Assembly: GCF_009727055.1 (NCBI RefSeq)
Contig: NC_052349.1
Coordinates: 95,491,223-95,555,222 of the forward strand
Origin: Benincasa hispida
Taxonomy: Eukaryota > Streptophyta > Magnoliopsida > Cucurbitales > Cucurbitaceae
Direction: 5' to 3'
DNA: 64,000 bases
Positions 44,932 to 55,705 of the stretch are shown here, piece by piece; positions within the stretch are counted from its first letter, which is position 1; each line of letters opens with the position of its first letter. A program made the position numbers and the translations under genes. The notes beneath the pieces are model-generated. The model was not told where the DNA came from. It saw only the letters and a program-made list of their open reading frames with translations, and made no database searches.

Positions 44932-46040
44932 CACCCCCAAATTTAGACAATGCTTGTCCTTAAGCATAAGCTAAAGATTCCTTTAGTAAGTTAACCGCAA
45001 AGTTCTTTTCCTAGATTTCTCAAGGATACTTCATTGAAATCCTATATACTAGAATTTTCTTAAGTCTTATTCAAGTCTACTCTTAAAATATTTCTAAGAC
45101 CTAAGGACTGCAAGTTTAACTTTCAAAAGGACTTTACTAAATTTTGGAACATCGCGTGATTTATTTCAAAAAGAAAATTTCTACCGGAGTGACAAAAGAT
45201 TTATCTTTGCACAATTTTTTTTTTTATTGCTATTTTTTTTCTGAGCTTGTGCTGATCCGAGTGTCTTGCCTTCATTTTGTCTTGGCCCTACGGGTGTCAT
45301 GCAGACATCCAACTACGAGCAATGCACTTTTTTCTCAGACTAAACTCATACCGATTTAGCATTGGAGTTGCGGTCATTGATTTATGCATTGATCCTCGTA
45401 ACTTACTTTCGTTTTGGTTTGCCCCCACGTGTGTCATGCGGACATCCAACTATGAGTAAGTGCCTTTCACAACTTAACTCTTATTAACATGGGTTTCCCC
45501 TTTGCGTTGACAGTGGAGTTGTTATTCTAAAAAATGTTTTTTTTATAGAACTGAAAATAGCAAGGTCGAAAATAAATATCTTATCCCTAAATTTAAAATG
45601 CGGCAATATCCTCATTGCTAAAAGATTAAAATAAGTTATGCGATGTTCTAGAATGCTTGTAAAGAGAGTTTGAAAGAAAGCTAGCAAACCCCTAACTTCC
45701 AGAAATATTGTATAAGGTGACTATCTTAAGATTAAGTTGACTCTAATATATTTGAAAGAAATAGAAGCATATTTTTCATCATTGAAATCTTACTTCGAAA
45801 AGAAATAGAATGCGATAAACTACTAAATTTATCTACTTGTTCAATGATTGCGGTAATCAAGAAGGATGCAGTGATAAGACTTCGAAAAGAGAAATGCACT
45901 GTGATAACGCAAAATTTGAAATAAGGATAAGGAAGAGTACACCCTCAAATTTTGCGCTGTCGCCTGCATTGTGTTGACGCATCCATCCTTGCAGTGATCT
46001 TTCTTCTTTGGGTTGTGGTGATGGAATAAGATGAATAGCT
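44932..46040 (-). other. Non-coding region between pol and 3' LTR of the Athila-type element
   Basis: It contains the PPT (AAATTTGGGGGTGTG on the minus strand), the CTTAAGGACAAGC phrase, and the paired conserved motifs at 45265-45320 and 45403-45456. No coding frame is supported. The integrase C-terminus expected before this region is missing. Confidence 0.75.
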
Positions 46041-46800
46041 TCATTGCCTAATCTTTCCGTGAAGGTTTGACTACCTTCTCAAGCATCGATTTAATTTCCC
46101 GATTGGACATTTCAGCTTGGCCATTTTTTTGCGGATGATATGTGGTGGCCACTTTGTGGAGGATGTTGTACTTGCGCAGCAACTCCTTTATATTGTGGTT
46201 GACAACGTGTGATCCTTCATCACTTATGATGGCACGGGGAGTACCAAAACGGGTGAAAATATTTTTCTTCAGGAACTGGTAGACTACTGTCGCATCACAT
46301 ACAGCACATACAATTGCCTCTACCTACTTGGAGACATAGTCAACGACTAATAAAATATAGTGCTTACCGTTTGAAGGAGGGAATGGTCCCATGAAATCAA
46401 TCCCCCATACATCAAATAGTTCCAGCTCCAAGATAGTATTCATCGGCATTGCGTTCTTCCATGAAATGTTGCCAGTGTGCTGGCACCGATCACATTTCAT
46501 TGTGTAGTCAGTAGTATCCTTAAATAATGAAGGCTAGAAGAATCCACTTTGTAAAACTTTTGTTGCAGTACGTTGTCCTCCAAAGTGCCCGCCATAAGGT
46601 GAATCATGGTACTGTGACAATATGCGTTGTTGAGCAGCATCTGGTACGCATAATCGAATGATTTGGTTTGCACCTCTTTTATACAGATTCGGCTCATCCC
46701 AATAGTAGTGTTTGCATTCATTTTTAAGCTTCTTCCGTTGATGGTAGGTGTAATCTTTAGAAAAATTTTCACAGACCAAATAATTAACGATGTCTGCATA
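46041..46800 (-). pseudogene. Athila-type integrase finger and catalytic core
   Basis: On the minus strand the finger has [11 protein letters not shown] and C-D-R-C-Q-H-T-G-N-I. The core has the first aspartate in G-I-D-F-M-G-P-F (about 46400), V-V-D-Y-V-S-K followed by an in-frame stop where W is expected (about 46327), the second in I-I-S-D-E-G-S-H (about 46225), and the glutamate in A-E-M-S-N-R-E-I-K (about 46105). The match ends at K-V-V-K-P-S-R-K-D near 46050. The DDE residues are present, but the C-terminal domain is deleted and the frame is interrupted. Confidence 0.85.
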
Positions 46801-48330
46801 CCATGGCAATTCTTCTATGTGAAACAGCTGCTCGTCTGGGAACATGACATTCAGTTCAGATTCATTGCGATTAGCCTCAGGATTTTCCAGTCTGGACAAG
46901 TGATACACAACTTGATTCTCTATCCTCTTTCGATCAATTATCTCGATATAAAATTCTTGAAGGAGGAGAACCCATCTGATCAATCTCGACTTTGTGTCCT
47001 TCTTTGTCATCAAATATTTGATTGCTGAGTGATCAGTGTGAATGAGTACCTTAGTTCCCAACAAGTATGCCCAGAATTTTTCCAAGCAAAAATCACAGCC
47101 TGGAGCTTTTTTTCGGTGGTGGTATAATTAAGTTGAGTAAAGTTCAGGGTTTTACTCGTATATACGATGGGGTGCAAAATTTTTTTCTTCTTCTGCGCTA
47201 GTGCGGCTCCCATCGCATACCCCCTTGCGTCGTACATGATTTCGAACGGCAGTGTCCAATCCAGCACAATTAAAACGGGTGCGGTAATCAGCGCATTCTT
47301 TAAAATTCGAAATGCGTTGAGGCAATTGTTGTCAAATTCAAACTTTCTGTTTGCCTCTAGTAACGCACTCAATGGTCTTGCTATCTTAGAAAAGTATTTA
47401 ACGAATCGTCTGTAGAATCCAGCATGCCCCAAGAAACTTCGTATTGCCTTCACGTTGGTTGGAGGTGGAAGCTTTTCAATTGCGCCAATTTTTGCTTTGT
47501 CCACCTCCAACCCTTCTCGAGAGACCTTGTGCCTCAACATAATACCCCCTGTCACCATGATGTGACATTTTTCCCAGTTAAGCATCAGGTTCTTCTCTTC
47601 ACATCTTTTCAGAATTTTCTCCAAATTGGCTAGGAAGACTTCATAAGAGTCATCGAGATAATCAGAAAAGATTGACATCATGCACCTCTGGAACGTGCTT
47701 GGCGCATTGCAGAGACCGAACGACATGCGATGGAAAGCAAATGTCCCATATGGGCAGGTGAATGTGGTCTTGTCTTGGTCTTCAAAAGCTATCATGATCT
47801 GGTTGTACCCGGCATATCCATCCAAGAAACAATAAAAATCATTCCTTGCCAATCTATCCAGCATTTGATCGATGAATGGCAAAAGGAAGTGATCCTTCTT
47901 TGTGGCTGCATTCAATTTGCAGTAGTCAATACATATGCACCATTCAGTGATGGTTCTTTGTGGTATTAATTAATTGTTCTCATTGAGGACTACCGTCATT
48001 TTGCCCTTCTTCGGCACACATTGCACGGGGCTGACCCACATGCTATCTACAATGGGATAGATAATGCCCGCATCCAGCCACTTGATAATCTCCTTTTTGA
48101 CGACCTCTTTTATCGTAGGATTAAGTCTGTGTTGATTCTTAATGGTTGCTTTGTGGTCGTCCTTAAGACGAATATGGTGCATGCAATATGCGGGGCTAAT
48201 TCCTTTAATATCAGTGATCGTCCAACCGATTGCTCGCACATGCTTTTTGAGAATGCCCATCAACGCATTCTCTTGATTTGCGTTAAGTGCAGAGGAAATT
48301 ATTACTGGCAGCTTCTCATTCTACCCTAGA
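46801..48330 (-). pseudogene. Athila-type reverse transcriptase and RNase H; catalytic motif deleted
   Basis: The minus strand encodes the RT N-terminus (47970-48263: W-V-S-P-V-Q-C-V-P-K-K-G), a stop near 47970, then a 301-codon open frame (47010-47915) with F-L-D-G-Y-A-G-Y-N-Q-I, T-F-T-C-P-Y-G-T-F-A-F and M-S-F-G-L-C-N-A-P. At about 47660, after M-M-S-I-F-S-D, the frame continues with Y-L-D-D-S-Y-E-V-F-L-A-N: the stretch that carries the F-[VM]-D-D catalytic motif in this family is absent with the frame kept. Thumb and RNase H follow (S-F-L-G-H-A-G-F-Y-R-R-F, then I-V-Y-T-S-K-T-L). The RNase H end is at about 46950-47085 in another frame (L-I-H-T-D-H-S-A). Confidence 0.88.
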
Positions 48331-48599
48331 AATGCGTACTTCAGATATGTTGGTAGGAATTTTGGTTCAAAGGTTGGTGGCTCCACGAGAGAAGGTTGCA
48401 TTATTTTTCTTTCTTCCTTCAACTCTTCTTCTTACGTTGCGATCGATCCTTCTTCTTTGTTTGTTTTTGCTACGATCGTATTGCAGGCAACTACAATTGC
48501 GTCAGCATCCTCTTCTTCATACTCTTCATTAGACTTTTCTTCTTCAATCAAATTCAAGTCATCTTCCGAATCTTGCAGGTCTTCCTCATCAGGAAATTT

Positions 48600-49228
48600 C
48601 ATGGCACGAATTATATTAAATTTGAGCTTCTATCCGTTTATGCTCAAAGTAATCTCGCCCTTGTGCACATCAATTTGAGCATGACCTGTTGATAGGAAAG
48701 GTCGCTTAAAAATGATGGGCACATCTTTATCGCCCTCATAATCCAGGATGATGAAGATAGCTGGCAAAATAAATTTATCAATTGTGATCAGCATGTCATT
48801 TACCTTACCCTCTAGATGAACCAGAGACCTGTGGACCAGTTGGAGAGTCACAGATGTGGGCACAAGTTGCCCCACATTATTTGTCGAAAGATTGACAGCG
48901 ACATCAAATTTATGTCGTCCCCCAAGTCACACAGGGCTTGTCCAATATAGAGTCCTCCTATGGAGCAAGGAATAGTGAAGATACTAGGATCGCTCATCTT
49001 TGGTGGGATACTAGATTTAGAACCTTGCGTCAATGCCACCGTGGAAAATTTTCTAGCGCCTCTTTTCTTGGTTACCAAGTTCTTCAGAAACTTGGCATAG
49101 GCAGACATTTCCTCAATCGCTTCACTGAAAGCAATGTTAACATGCAATTGCTTTAACATAGATAGGAAGCGTTGGTACTGTACCTCTTCGTTTTTCTTCT
49201 TCTTTAGCCTTTGAGGGAAAAGTGGTAA
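48600..49228 (-). pseudogene. Athila-type aspartic protease
   Basis: On the minus strand 48848-49159 carries the linker A-Y-A-K-F-L-K-N-L, P-S-I-F-T-I-P-C-S-I-G, and the active site as C-D-L-G-D-D-I-N-L-M, where an A-S is expected after G, so the site is doubly altered. The rest continues in another frame at 48630-48875 (V-N-D-M-L-I, P-A-I-F-I-I-L-D-Y, then P-I-I-F-K-R-P-F-L-S-T). At least one frameshift separates the halves. Confidence 0.8.
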
Positions 49229-50730
49229 CTAGACTTTCACGGTTCCTGTTCCATTTGACTTTGAGGTTGACGCAACCTCAGCTTCTACTGCTTCATTTTC
49301 TTTTTCATCTTCTTGCGTTGTCCCAATCTCAGGTTCAGCTGTGATGGAGGTTGATCTGTTTTGCTCCTTCTTTTCTCCCTCCAAGATCTTTCCACTACGC
49401 AATGTCACAACCTGACATTGGTCCTTCCCTAAACTCCCTGGGTTGCATGGAAAGCTTGGTTGAACTTGGAAGCACCTCTTGCGGTCTACTTTTGAGCTCA
49501 TTTACAATCTGACCCATTTGCAATTCAAGGTTTCGGATGGACATAGCCTGGCTTTGAAGCACCGTCTCATTTTTCTTTATATATTGCTACAATAGGTCTT
49601 CTAGGGAAAAAGATTGCGGTGGTTGTTGTGAGCTACTCGCTTGGTTGCTTTGTTGACCGTTGTTGCATTGAAAGAACCCTGGTGGCCCTTCTTTTTGTGC
49701 CATCGATTGAAAATTTTGTTGTTGATTCTTCCAAGCAAAGTCCGACTGGAGGGTTGTAGGTGTTGGAAAAAGGGTTGTTCTTTACAAAATATATAGATTG
49801 TGGGTTTTATGGACAATCTTCCATCGCATGCCCATCACTGCAAGTCGTACACCTTGCGATTTTTTGACTTATTGCGTTGATTTGCTCACCTTGCGGTGTT
49901 GGGCTGCTGATAGTCATTCTTTGAATCAAATTCATCATTGCGGTCATTTGGTTTTGCAATGAAACAATAGCACCGTTATTTGCGTCCGAATCTTTGAGTC
50001 TTAATCTCTGGTCGCTCTCGCTCCAGTCTTCATGATTTTTGGAGATGCGATCCAGGATATTCTTCGCCTCATCATAAGTCTTGTCAAGCAGACTACCAGC
50101 TGCTGCCGCATTGGCAGTGGTCTATGAAGCAGGATTCAAACCGCGGTAGAAAATTTCCATTTGAAGGCAGTTTAGTAGCCCATTATGCGGACAATCTTGG
50201 ACCAACCTTTTAAACCTCGCCCAGGCATCGCTGAGCGATTCGTCCATGTCTCGTTCAAAGTTAGTAATAAGCTTTCTTCGTTTCGCGTTCTCTGTAGGTG
50301 GGAAATACTTCTTTATAAACTTATCCACCACCTGCTCCAAAGAAGTGATCTCTCCTGGTTCGAGCGAGTAGGCCCATTTCCTAGCCTGATCACAGAGAGA
50401 GAATGGTAACAGTGTTATTTGAACCTCCTCAGCAGAGATGTTCGGGAACACAAAATTATTGTAGATTTCAATAAAACTTCGGAGGTGGGCGTGCGGATCC
50501 TCGCCACGCCTTCCTCCAAATTGACCTGTAGCCTGGATCATCTACAGCATCACTGGTTTCATTTCAAATCTACTTTCTTCTAAGGTAGGCCTCATGATTC
50601 TCGAAGAGAAATCATAGAGGTTTGGTGATACATAGTCCCTAATGGGACTATTGTGATCGTTGGCCAACAGAATTGGATTTGCCATGACATTGTTGTTGTT
50701 TAGTGCTTCATTCCTAGGCTGCTCCGCCAT
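49229..50730 (-). pseudogene. Athila-type gag with CCHC knuckle (stop-interrupted)
   Basis: Gag starts at 50730 (M-A-E-Q-P-R-N-E) and runs through S-P-N-L-Y-D-F-S. At 50542-50544 a TAG interrupts V-M-L/M-I-Q; the homologous gag at 53116 has CAG there. The retrotransposon gag core continues to 50122 (Q-F-G-G-R-R-G-E-D-P-H-A-H-L, K-W-A-Y-S-L-E-P-G-E-I, K-Y-F-P-P), with another TAG, then L-L-D-K-T-Y-D-E-A-K. A knuckle C-T-T-C-S-D-G-H-A-M-E-D-C lies near 49830-49860. The C-terminal L-R-S-G-K-I-L-E motif is at 49229-49501. Confidence 0.85.
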
Positions 50731-50875
50731 CTCTTCTTTATCGGATTGTGGTTGCTATTGGCAATTCCTTAGTCTCCTTCGAAATGTTCTCTCAATCTTC
50801 AGGTCGTAGTTTGCCAGAGATTGAGAGTTCTACAAAGAATTCACAAAAATTACTGTTAACAATTATTTTGCCAAA

Positions 50876-50894
50876 GTCCCCGGCAACGACGCCA
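50876..50894 (-). other. tRNA-Asp-type primer-binding site of the Athila-type element
   Basis: The minus strand reads TGGCGTCGTTGCCGGGGAC, close to the complement of the 3' end of plant tRNA-Asp (TGGCGCCGTTGCCGGGGAT), the PBS typical of Athila elements. The LTR ends a few bases to its right. Confidence 0.85.
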
Positions 50895-50901
50895 AAAACT
50901 T

Positions 50902-51225
50902 TGTGTATTATTTTATTAATTGTGGAAAATGGATGATATGTGTTGATGGAATTGCGTTGTGCACTCAAGTTTCCCCAGCAGAATTCAAGTGTAAATTCCT
51001 CTAAGTTTCCTGGTAAGTCTAGGGTTGAACACAGTGACTTGTGAAAATAGTTTGCATTGATAATTTTCTTATGAAAACGTTGCGGTAATCGGTAAAACAA
51101 ATAAGGTGGTTGGTTTGTTGTTGAATTAATAAAAATAATAATAAATGCGGCAGAGTTTGAAAATAATTGGCAACGGGAAATATGATGAATATGAAGTGAA
51201 CGGGTTGAGAAGGGTTTCAGCTAAC
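50902..51225 (-). repeat. First part of the right-hand LTR of the Athila-type element
   Basis: It aligns with the first 320 bases of 43300-44931 (GGAAAATGGATGATATG, GCACTCAAGTTTCCCCAGC, GGGTTGAGAAGGGTTTC). It breaks at CTAAC, where a plus-strand LTR starts (51226). The remainder of the LTR appears at 62878, beyond the inserted element. Confidence 0.88.
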
Positions 51226-52995
51226 TGATAACTAGTAGCAATACAAGTTATTTAGACTGCCTTATCTAGATATTGCGGCCAAAAGATAGTAAATATGCGT
51301 CAATTGTATGAAAATTAGCTCAAAATTAAAATAATTATAAATTAGTGCAATTACACCCACTAACATCTTTAAGATGGAAGAAAAGGAGATTTTACTTTGT
51401 TTTCCCGGAAACAAAGTTACCGATTGTGCTCAAGGCTCAAGAAGAACTGATCAACGCATCTCTATCAAATTGCACTCGTCAATCAACAAACGGCGCACTG
51501 CAACAATCGATCTAGAGCTGACTTTCAACCGCATGCGGTAATAAAAAAAACACCGCATGCGAACTCACTATCGAAAGATGCAGCTGAGCAATGCATAAGT
51601 GGAGGATTGAGACACGTGTACAACTAACGATTGTGCAGAATTGACGATTTGATTGCATAACAGAAGGAATAATATCCCTCCATCTTTGGAATTTCCATAA
51701 CAACAAGTGGGGACCACAATGCCGGAGTCAAAGATCCTCACCTATAAATACCCTATAGATTTGAAAGAAAACTTATGCTACTTGATACGGGGCTAATTAC
51801 TGCTAAAGTGTTGAGAGAAAAGGCTGAGCTGAGTGCTTAACTGAAGAAATCCAGGAAAAAGACGAGACAAGCCAGAGAGGTGAGTCTCAGTTCTATTCTG
51901 CTAAATACCCGCCGAGATGCTCTGTGCTGAGAACCCTGCTACCAGTTGAGCAAGCCTGAGAGGGAAGCTCATCCACCCATATGATTCATCCAATCTGGCA
52001 AGCAGATCTCCACCCTAATCAGGGCCAAGATGTTGGCGCTTGTTTGTATCTATTCTATATCTTTTCATCATTGTATTTCACTTTCTTTATCCTTTCATTC
52101 ACAAACCATGTATCAAATGCTTAATAGACATATTAAATGTTTCGATTGCTTTCATATTCTATTTTTTGTCTACTTTCGTTCCTCCGTTAATCACTTTCTC
52201 CATGATGTCTTCCTAATCCCCTGGTAGTTAATATGAATTAAACAAGTACTTAACTGGTGTTAAAGAGATAAATGCATTTAGCTAAAGCATGCTAGATGGC
52301 ATCTTCACCTGTAAGAGTAGAAATGAAGATTCCATTCTAATCTATCAAGAGAAGGTTAGAAGAATGCGTTAAACTAAAGCGAGTAGTACTTCCAGACATG
52401 GAAGCAACCTTGCGTTCATACGTTCGTCTCTGATTCACCACAAACATGTGGGAGCGCGGTCGATCACTGAGAGGTGTACACCAAGAGAAAAGCGGAACCG
52501 TACTTATAACTTTAACGCAATTAAGAAACTTGCGCTGTTTATATTAGTTATCTATCCCTTTCTGTTCGTACATAAGACTTGCCGCTGCATTCCATATTCT
52601 TTGCATAACCTTCATAGCCAGCCTGAACCCCAACATCTTGTATCATGAAGCTTGTATCTTGTATCATCTAGCTTACGTTTACTGTACTTATTTTATTATC
52701 GCATTTTACTACTTTCTTTTATATACTTGTACAAACACTCTTTAAAGATTGAAAAAAAAAAACCTAGTCGCATATACCACGAGCATACCACAATAACCTC
52801 AAACAATCTCTGTGTTCGACCTCGGATCACACTAAGAAACTTGCTGTGGAATTACACTTGGTTCCAACGTAAGAAAGCTTGTGACAACGCAAGGAATACT
52901 ACAAGAACATTCATAATTAACGCATATCTAGAAATAGTATCGCGTATTTGTATCAATGCATTATTAAAGACAAAAGATCAAATTTTGCGTTAACA
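51226..52995 (+). repeat. 5' LTR of the nested plus-strand non-autonomous element
   Basis: It starts TGATAACTAGTAGCAATACA and ends TTTTGCGTTAACA, just before a tRNA-Asp-type PBS. It matches 61143-62877 almost base for base in its first 100 bases, so the two are the LTR pair of one insertion. A TATAAATA box lies at 51743-51750. Confidence 0.9.
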
Positions 52996-53001
52996 AGTTT
53001 A

Positions 53002-53020
53002 TGACGTCGCTGCCGGGGAT
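53002..53020 (+). other. Degenerate tRNA-Asp-type PBS of the nested element
   Basis: TGACGTCGCTGCCGGGGAT differs at three positions from the complement of the tRNA-Asp 3' end and lies 6 bases after the LTR end. Confidence 0.8.
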
Positions 53021-53115
53021 TGGTTAACGGTTTATTGTTTGAGTGTGTTTTTGGTATTTTGCAGGATAGATCACATTGTACTAGCTGTTCAACACGGAGA
53101 GTAGCATGACAGTTT

Positions 53116-54210
53116 ATGAGTCCTGGTGCTGAACCAACATTCGAAGCTGACCCTGAGATGGAGCGTACTTTTCACGCAAGGGCATGTCAAAACCGAATTA
53201 GGCGAAAGAAGACAGTAAACATGGCGGGCAACAATGATAATGCGGTATGGGTAGAGAATCAAGGAGCTGTTCAACCAGTGTAGGATCCTGTTTTCCTGGC
53301 TACTGACCACAATATTCCAATGAGGAATTATACGGCACCCAATTTCTATGATTTTTCGCCTAGAATCTCGAGGACTACTGTGGAGGAGAATACGCGGTTT
53401 GAGATTAAGTCGGTCATGCTGCAAATGATTCAAAATGTCAGGCAGTTTGGGGGTCTGCAAGGTGAAGACCCACATGCCCATTTGACCAACTTTGTCGAAA
53501 TGTGCGGCAACTTTTCCTTACCTAGCATAACCCTAGAGAGTATAAGACTGTATCTGTTCCCTTACACCTTGAGGGACGAGGCTAAGAAGTGGGCTCACTC
53601 ACTGGAGCCAAATGAGATCACTTCATGGGACCAACTGGTGGAGCGGTTCATGAAGAAGTTCTTCCCACCTGCCATCAAAGCAAGGCGACGAAAGGATGTG
53701 CTGAACTTGGAGCAGATGGAGAATGAGACCCTAAGGATCGCCTGGGTGCGATTTAGAAGATTGGTGAAAAACTGCCCGCATATCGGGATCCCCGATTGCG
53801 TCTTGATGGAAACTTTTTATAATGGCCTAGACCGAGCAACGCAGGCTGATGCTGACGCCTCAGGAGGTTTTATGGATAAAACATACATAGAGGCTAAAGT
53901 CATCCTCGATCGTATCTCGCGGAATATGAATGACTGGATCGACGATGGATATGGAGGTCGAGGCGCTGAGAGAAGGAAAAATAAAACAGCCATTATCCCT
54001 GCAGAGAAATTGACCATGTTGGCCGCTCAGATGGCCGCGGTGACCTTGATCCTCCAATCAATGACGATTAACCAAGAAGCCATTGCTCAACAATCAGTGC
54101 AACCTACTGCACCGGCTTAAGTGGTCGCAATCAGTTGCGTTAATTGTGGAGGGGCTCACAGAGCTGACATGTGCTCATTGAATCTTCAGCAAGTATGCAC
54201 CATCTAGAAC
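53116..54210 (+). pseudogene. Gag of the nested element (amber-interrupted), with knuckle after stop
   Basis: From ATG at 53116 the frame runs 55 codons to a TAG (53281), then stays open from 53284 to TAA at 54118. The core shows Y-T-A-P-N-F-Y-D-F-S, Q-F-G-G-L-Q-G-E-D-P-H-A-H-L, K-K-W-A-H-S-L-E-P-N-E-I, K-K-F-F-P-P and K-N-C-P-H-I-G-I, as in the Athila-type gag at 49229-50730. Directly after the TAA, in the same frame, C-V-N-C-G-G-A-H-R-A-D-M-C forms a short CCHC knuckle (C-x2-C-x3-H-x4-C), then Q-Q-V-C-T-I and a TAG. Only two or three stops separate it from a full-length gag, making it the best-kept gag here. No protease or RT follows. Confidence 0.88.
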
Positions 54211-54728
54211 AACCCCTTCAGCAACATCTATAATCCGAGCTGGAGGAGCCATCCTAACTTTGGTTGGGGAGGCAATCCCAACCAGGGGGGGCCAGTTAAC
54301 CATCAAGAGGGCAGTAGAGGGAATCCTCTTTTTTCACCACAATCAAGGACAACCAAGGCAACCGCACAACCAGGTGTCTTCAATAAGGAATCTGGAGATC
54401 CAGGTGGGCCAGCTAGCCTCTGAGCTAAGAAGTCGAGCACCGGGAACGTTGCCCAGAAATTTAGNGGGCAGTAGAGGGAATCCTCTTTTTCACCACAATT
54501 AAGGGCAACCAAGGCAACCGCACAACCAATAGTCATCATCATCAAACACCTCGGGAAGCTCATAGGAGACATTGCTGAAGCAATACATGGATAAAAACGA
54601 CACAGTGATGCAAGCGCATGCGTCTTCAATAAAGAGTCTAGAGATCCAAGTGGGCCAGCTGGCCTCTGAGCTAAGAAGTCGATCATCGGGAACCTTGCCC
54701 AGTAATTTCGAAGCCCCGGGATCTACAA
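54211..54728 (+). pseudogene. Gag C-terminal region with partial tandem duplication and an N
   Basis: After N-N-P-F-S-N-I-Y-N-P (about 54210) the gag tail appears twice in mixed frames. Copy one, 54309-54464, and copy two, 54466-54710, share CAGTAGAGGGAATCCTC, AAGGCAACCGCACAACCA and GAGCTAAGAAGTCGA. Copy two has about 89 extra bases that encode the expected L-L-K-Q-Y-M-D-K-N-D stretch. The base between the copies is N (54465). The translated tail shows S-L-E-I-Q-V-G-Q-L-A-S-E-L, typical of Athila/Tat gag ends. Confidence 0.8.
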
Positions 54729-55700
54729 GAAAGGAGCAATGTCCTTAGGACATTGGGTAGGAAATGAGAAATGTCCTTAGGACAATGGATTGCGATCACT
54801 CATGACAACGCAATTTTCGGTCCATGTCTCAATACTATGTTTAATGCTTTTTTAAATTTCTATCTATTTGAATTCTAAATTTTGTCTATGATTCTGCATT
54901 TAATTCATTCTTGACTTTATGAATTTATGTCCTCATTTACTTCTTTGCATTTAATTCTATCTCGTCTTTAATTCTTGGAGTTTTTATGTAATTAATGCGA
55001 TGAGCTTTAATGGTGAATGATTGAGCACTAAAGAAAATTTATTGCCGCAAGTCATCACACTTGCGTTGATGAAATAATAATAATAATAATAAAACAATTA
55101 ACAACAAGTATGCAAGGCGATAATGGCCGCATAGCAAGCTAATATGAGATGCTTTGTGTTCACCTGACTCAACTGTATTAAGTTGAGGGGTGTGTTACGC
55201 TTGTATATGTTCTTTGCCTGTCCTTAGCTAAATGCACTATGTTGAGGTATCCTCCAGAAATGCGTTTGGTTAAGGGGTAGTTGCGGGGATATATGCGTTG
55301 TTGCCCGTCCTTAGCAAAAATACATTTGTGTTGGTGAGCACAATGCATTAATCTTTATCTTGCGTCCATTTGAATAAAATATTAAATAAAATTCTTTTTT
55401 GTAATGTGGGTGAAGTCCAATCATTTCTTATCCCAAAGTAATGATGATTTGCAGACGAAAGGACATTTTTTTTTTCTGAAATTCCATAAATGAGGGAAAT
55501 CGATCGACGCGCCTTTTGAGTTGCTTGAGGCCTGTCACCGCAAAAATTGCGTTGGGCCCACCACGACCCAACCAATAAATAGAATCCCTTCCCTCATTGT
55601 GAAACTTTACCTCATTTTGCAAATCAGAAACCCTAGCCTTTGCATCCAAATCTTCCTTCTTCCCCAACATTCCAACGTTTCACTAGTCATCCTAAGCTCG
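54729..55700. other. Non-coding spacer of the nested element
   Basis: No domain is visible. It starts with a direct repeat of AATGTCCTTAGGACA (about 54740 and 54766) and has an (AAT)n run at about 55073-55091. This is where protease, RT and integrase would be in an autonomous relative; they are absent. Confidence 0.6.
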
Positions 55701-55705
55701 TATCC

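Noticed and set aside
48287..48692. Plus-strand frames between protease and RT of the Athila-type element
   Set aside because: They are antisense to the minus-strand polyprotein, with Phe/Leu/Ser-rich low-complexity translations.
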